DNA of 14,226 nt from JABFRJ01 sp031409695 (GTDB taxonomy: Bacteria; Pseudomonadota; Alphaproteobacteria; Rhizobiales; Hyphomicrobiaceae): the NCBI GenBank assembly GCA_031409695.1, contig JANNXS010000417.1, forward strand, positions 1 through 14,226, given 5' to 3'. The translations under genes and the position numbers were made by a program. Every line of letters begins with the position of its first letter. Within the stretch, counting starts at the first letter, position 1. This document shows, piece by piece, positions 12,802 to 14,226 of this stretch. Below the pieces are notes generated by a model. It worked only from the letters and a program-made list of their open reading frames with translations. It did no database searches and was not told where the DNA came from.

Positions 12802-13215
12802 TTATTCAACGTCTTCCAGGTCGATATCCAAAATGGCCATCTGGAACTGATAGCTGCCTTTATCCGCTGTAATAAGCGCGTAGCTTTCCTCGCCGACGAA
12901 CACCTCCGCGCTATCCCTGAGTTTGCCCCGCGAGCGCACAACAAGCGTCTTGGACCCGAGACGATCACGCAGGAAAGTCTGCAGACGTAGCAGCTCGGCC
13001 GTATCCAGTTTCTGGGGCGGCTCTTTGATTTCCCAGCTCAATTGGTAGGAACGGTCGCCGTCCTCGTCATCGACGACGATTGAGGCGAGGGGCCGTTCGC
13101 CAACGTACATATCGGCTTGGTCCTTTTTCTGCGGGCGCGGGCGGACAGCAATGGCCCGATTGCCATAGACTTGGCGCAGGTAGGCTTGGAGTTTCGAGAG
13201 CTCGGTCGGGGTCAT
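12802..13215 (-). CDS. DUF3126-like protein with two tandem copies of the domain
   Basis: The 137-residue protein reads as two copies of a roughly 60-residue unit. Copy 1 (about 4-62) has LSKLQAYLRQVYG...VRPRPQKKDQADMYVGE and a DDEDGDRSY loop. Copy 2 (about 73-133) has LLRLQTFLRDRLG...VRSRGKLRDSAEVFVGEE and ends YQFQMAILDIDLEDVE. Single-domain DUF3126 proteins of alphaproteobacteria, as I recall them, are about 70 residues and combine the DDEDGD loop with the FQMAILDIDL tail, here split over the two copies. The function of the family is unknown; the fold is a small alpha-beta domain, probably cytoplasmic. The start is ATG 13215, with no clear Shine-Dalgarno. The gene converges with the thioredoxin-like gene (62-base gap) and follows cysQ on the same strand after 128 bases. 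Confidence 0.8.
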   Translation of the reverse strand: MTPTELSKLQAYLRQVYGNRAIAVRPRPQKKDQADMYVGERPLASIVVDDEDGDRSYQLSWEIKEPPQKLDTAELLRLQTFLRDRLGSKTLVVRSRGKLRDSAEVFVGEESYALITADKGSYQFQMAILDIDLEDVE

Positions 13216-13343
13216 GGCAGGGCTCGGAGGCGGCGCGAGGAATGATGCGGGCGGGTTAGTGATCTAGGTCGGCGGTCTAGGCGACTGAGTGGCCAAGAGC
13301 AATCCGTCTCGATTGCGGCAGCATTTCGGAACGCGAACCACTT

Positions 13344-14162
13344 TCACCATCCACCCCAGGCGACGTAGTTTGGGTTACGGAAGCGGTCGGCCACTTTTCC
13401 ATAGCGTAGGATCTCGCTGTCGAACGTTGTCACTTTCCCGCCCGCAGCTACCAGCACGGCTTGTCCGGCCGCCGTATCCCATTCGTTGGTCGGGCCGGCG
13501 CGCGGATACAGATCGGCGTCACCCGCTGCAATCAGGCAGAATTTAAGTGAGGAACCGGCGGCGCGTCGCTCAGCCACTTTGAAACCCGCCAAAAATGCCT
13601 CGGTTTCAGGCGTCATGTGTGACCGGCTGGCCATGACCACGACCCGCTCTGGATCGGCGCGGCGCACCTGAATGGGCTTGGCGCTCAATCGCGCAAGCGT
13701 TGCGCCCGTCTCGTCTGGTGACACCGTTGCCCGCACGGCAGTTGACCGCCCCGTCGTTACAAACAGATCGTGGGTCACGGGAGCATAGACGAGGCCGAAG
13801 ACCGGCATCGTGTCCCTGACGAGCGCGATATTGACCGTGAACTCGCCCCGCCCGGCAATGAACTCGCGCGTGCCATCCAGCGGATCGACCAGAAAAAAAA
13901 CGTCTCCAATATCGGGCATGTTGCCCGCGGCCATCGCTTCCTCGGCAATGACAGGCACATCGGGGGCCAGCTTGGCGAGACTCGCGAGGATCAGTGCCTC
14001 GCTCTCCTGGTCAGCCGCCGTCACGGGTGTTGTGTCGGCCTTGGTCAAAACTGGGGCGCCAGCCTGGAAATACCTCATTTGGATCCGCCCCGCCGCCAGC
14101 GCCACCGGCAGCAATGCAGCAGCAAGGCTGGCGGCAGACAGAGGGTCATGCACATCTGACAT
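13344..14162 (-). CDS. cysQ: 3'(2'),5'-bisphosphate nucleotidase, CysQ type (inositol-monophosphatase fold)
   Basis: This is a Mg-dependent phosphatase that removes the 3'-phosphate of PAP/PAPS, recycling the by-product of sulfate assimilation, and belongs to the inositol monophosphatase superfamily. The 272-residue form has DTTPVTAAD (43-51), E74-E75 for the first metal site, DPLDGT (93-98) for the central metal site, and EWDTAAG (227-233) for the third Asp. The preceding GSSLKFCLIAAGDADLYPR-like stretch (203-221) is characteristic of CysQ and separates it from SuhB-type proteins. ATG 14162 is chosen, with AAGGA ten bases upstream on the minus strand; TTG 14201 would add 13 unrelated residues. 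The gene is complete in the window. The DUF3126-like gene follows downstream on the same strand. No other sulfate-assimilation gene is present. Confidence 0.93.
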   Translation of the reverse strand: MSDVHDPLSAASLAAALLPVALAAGRIQMRYFQAGAPVLTKADTTPVTAADQESEALILASLAKLAPDVPVIAEEAMAAGNMPDIGDVFFLVDPLDGTREFIAGRGEFTVNIALVRDTMPVFGLVYAPVTHDLFVTTGRSTAVRATVSPDETGATLARLSAKPIQVRRADPERVVVMASRSHMTPETEAFLAGFKVAERRAAGSSLKFCLIAAGDADLYPRAGPTNEWDTAAGQAVLVAAGGKVTTFDSEILRYGKVADRFRNPNYVAWGGW

Positions 14163-14187
14163 TCCGTTCTCATCCTTTTGCACGAAA

Positions 14188-14225
14188 CAGCTGGCCGGCA
14201 ACAGTGGGCTAGAAGCAGCTGGCCG
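14188..14225. repeat. Direct repeat CAGCTGGCCG, two copies 28 bases apart
   Basis: CAGCTGGCCG is found at 14188-14197 and 14216-14225, upstream of cysQ on its transcribed side. Each copy includes the palindrome CAGCTG. The window ends inside the second flank, so more copies could follow. Confidence 0.6.
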
Positions 14226-14226
14226 A

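Noticed and set aside
13216..13343. Possible tRNA or small RNA between cysQ and the DUF3126-like gene
   Set aside because: No cloverleaf arms, no TTCGA T-loop sequence and no terminator-like hairpin with a T-run could be found by eye.
1..14226. Defence island, prophage, CRISPR array or integrative element
   Set aside because: No nuclease-helicase pairs, integrase, transposase, phage structural genes, regularly spaced repeats or terminal repeats were seen; the genes are metabolic or conserved-unknown in type.

Overview
The window looks like chromosomal DNA of a GC-rich alphaproteobacterium, probably of the Hyphomicrobiales/Rhizobiales type. The support is the fused ispDF gene, the class IIA HAD protein of the TIGR01459 type, the DUF3126-like protein, an ethylmalonyl-CoA mutase, and a GC content that I estimate by eye at about 60-65 % outside ispDF. 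I could not run any search, so every family name comes from recognising motifs. No rRNA, tRNA, CRISPR array, transposase or phage gene was seen.

Left part (1-3734): a CoA-transferase beta subunit (scoB-like) has no visible alpha-subunit gene beside it. After it comes what looks like the remnant of a GNAT acetyltransferase, which runs into the 3' end of the convergent ethylmalonyl-CoA mutase gene (ecm/meaA). ScoB handles acetoacetate and Ecm handles C4/C5 acyl-CoAs, so this side concerns short-chain acyl-CoA and acetate/polyhydroxybutyrate carbon. A small SnoaL/NTF2-like protein is divergent from ecm.

Middle part (3759-7502): a nitrate/taurine-type ABC permease without its ATPase or binding protein, and a class I bacterial cytochrome P450, lie on the minus strand. 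Divergent from the P450 is ispDF, the bifunctional enzyme of the MEP isoprenoid pathway. ispDF is clearly poorer in GC than its neighbours.

Right part (7669-14162): an SbmA/BacA/YddA-type ABC transporter whose ATPase domain departs from consensus at three catalytic positions; a small methyltransferase-fold protein; a minus-strand pair of a coiled-coil protein and a MESH1/SpoT-like HD hydrolase; a HAD protein followed closely by an exported thioredoxin-like protein; a DUF3126-like protein that appears to be a tandem duplication; and a CysQ-type bisphosphate nucleotidase. Most of these are single-gene or two-gene units with many strand switches, so the window is a housekeeping and accessory mosaic and not one large operon.

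I did not find a clear new multi-gene system. The observations most worth a second look are the catalytically atypical ABC transporter, the AT-richer ispDF, the duplicated DUF3126-like protein, the small methyltransferase-like orphan, and the HD hydrolase with its coiled-coil neighbour.
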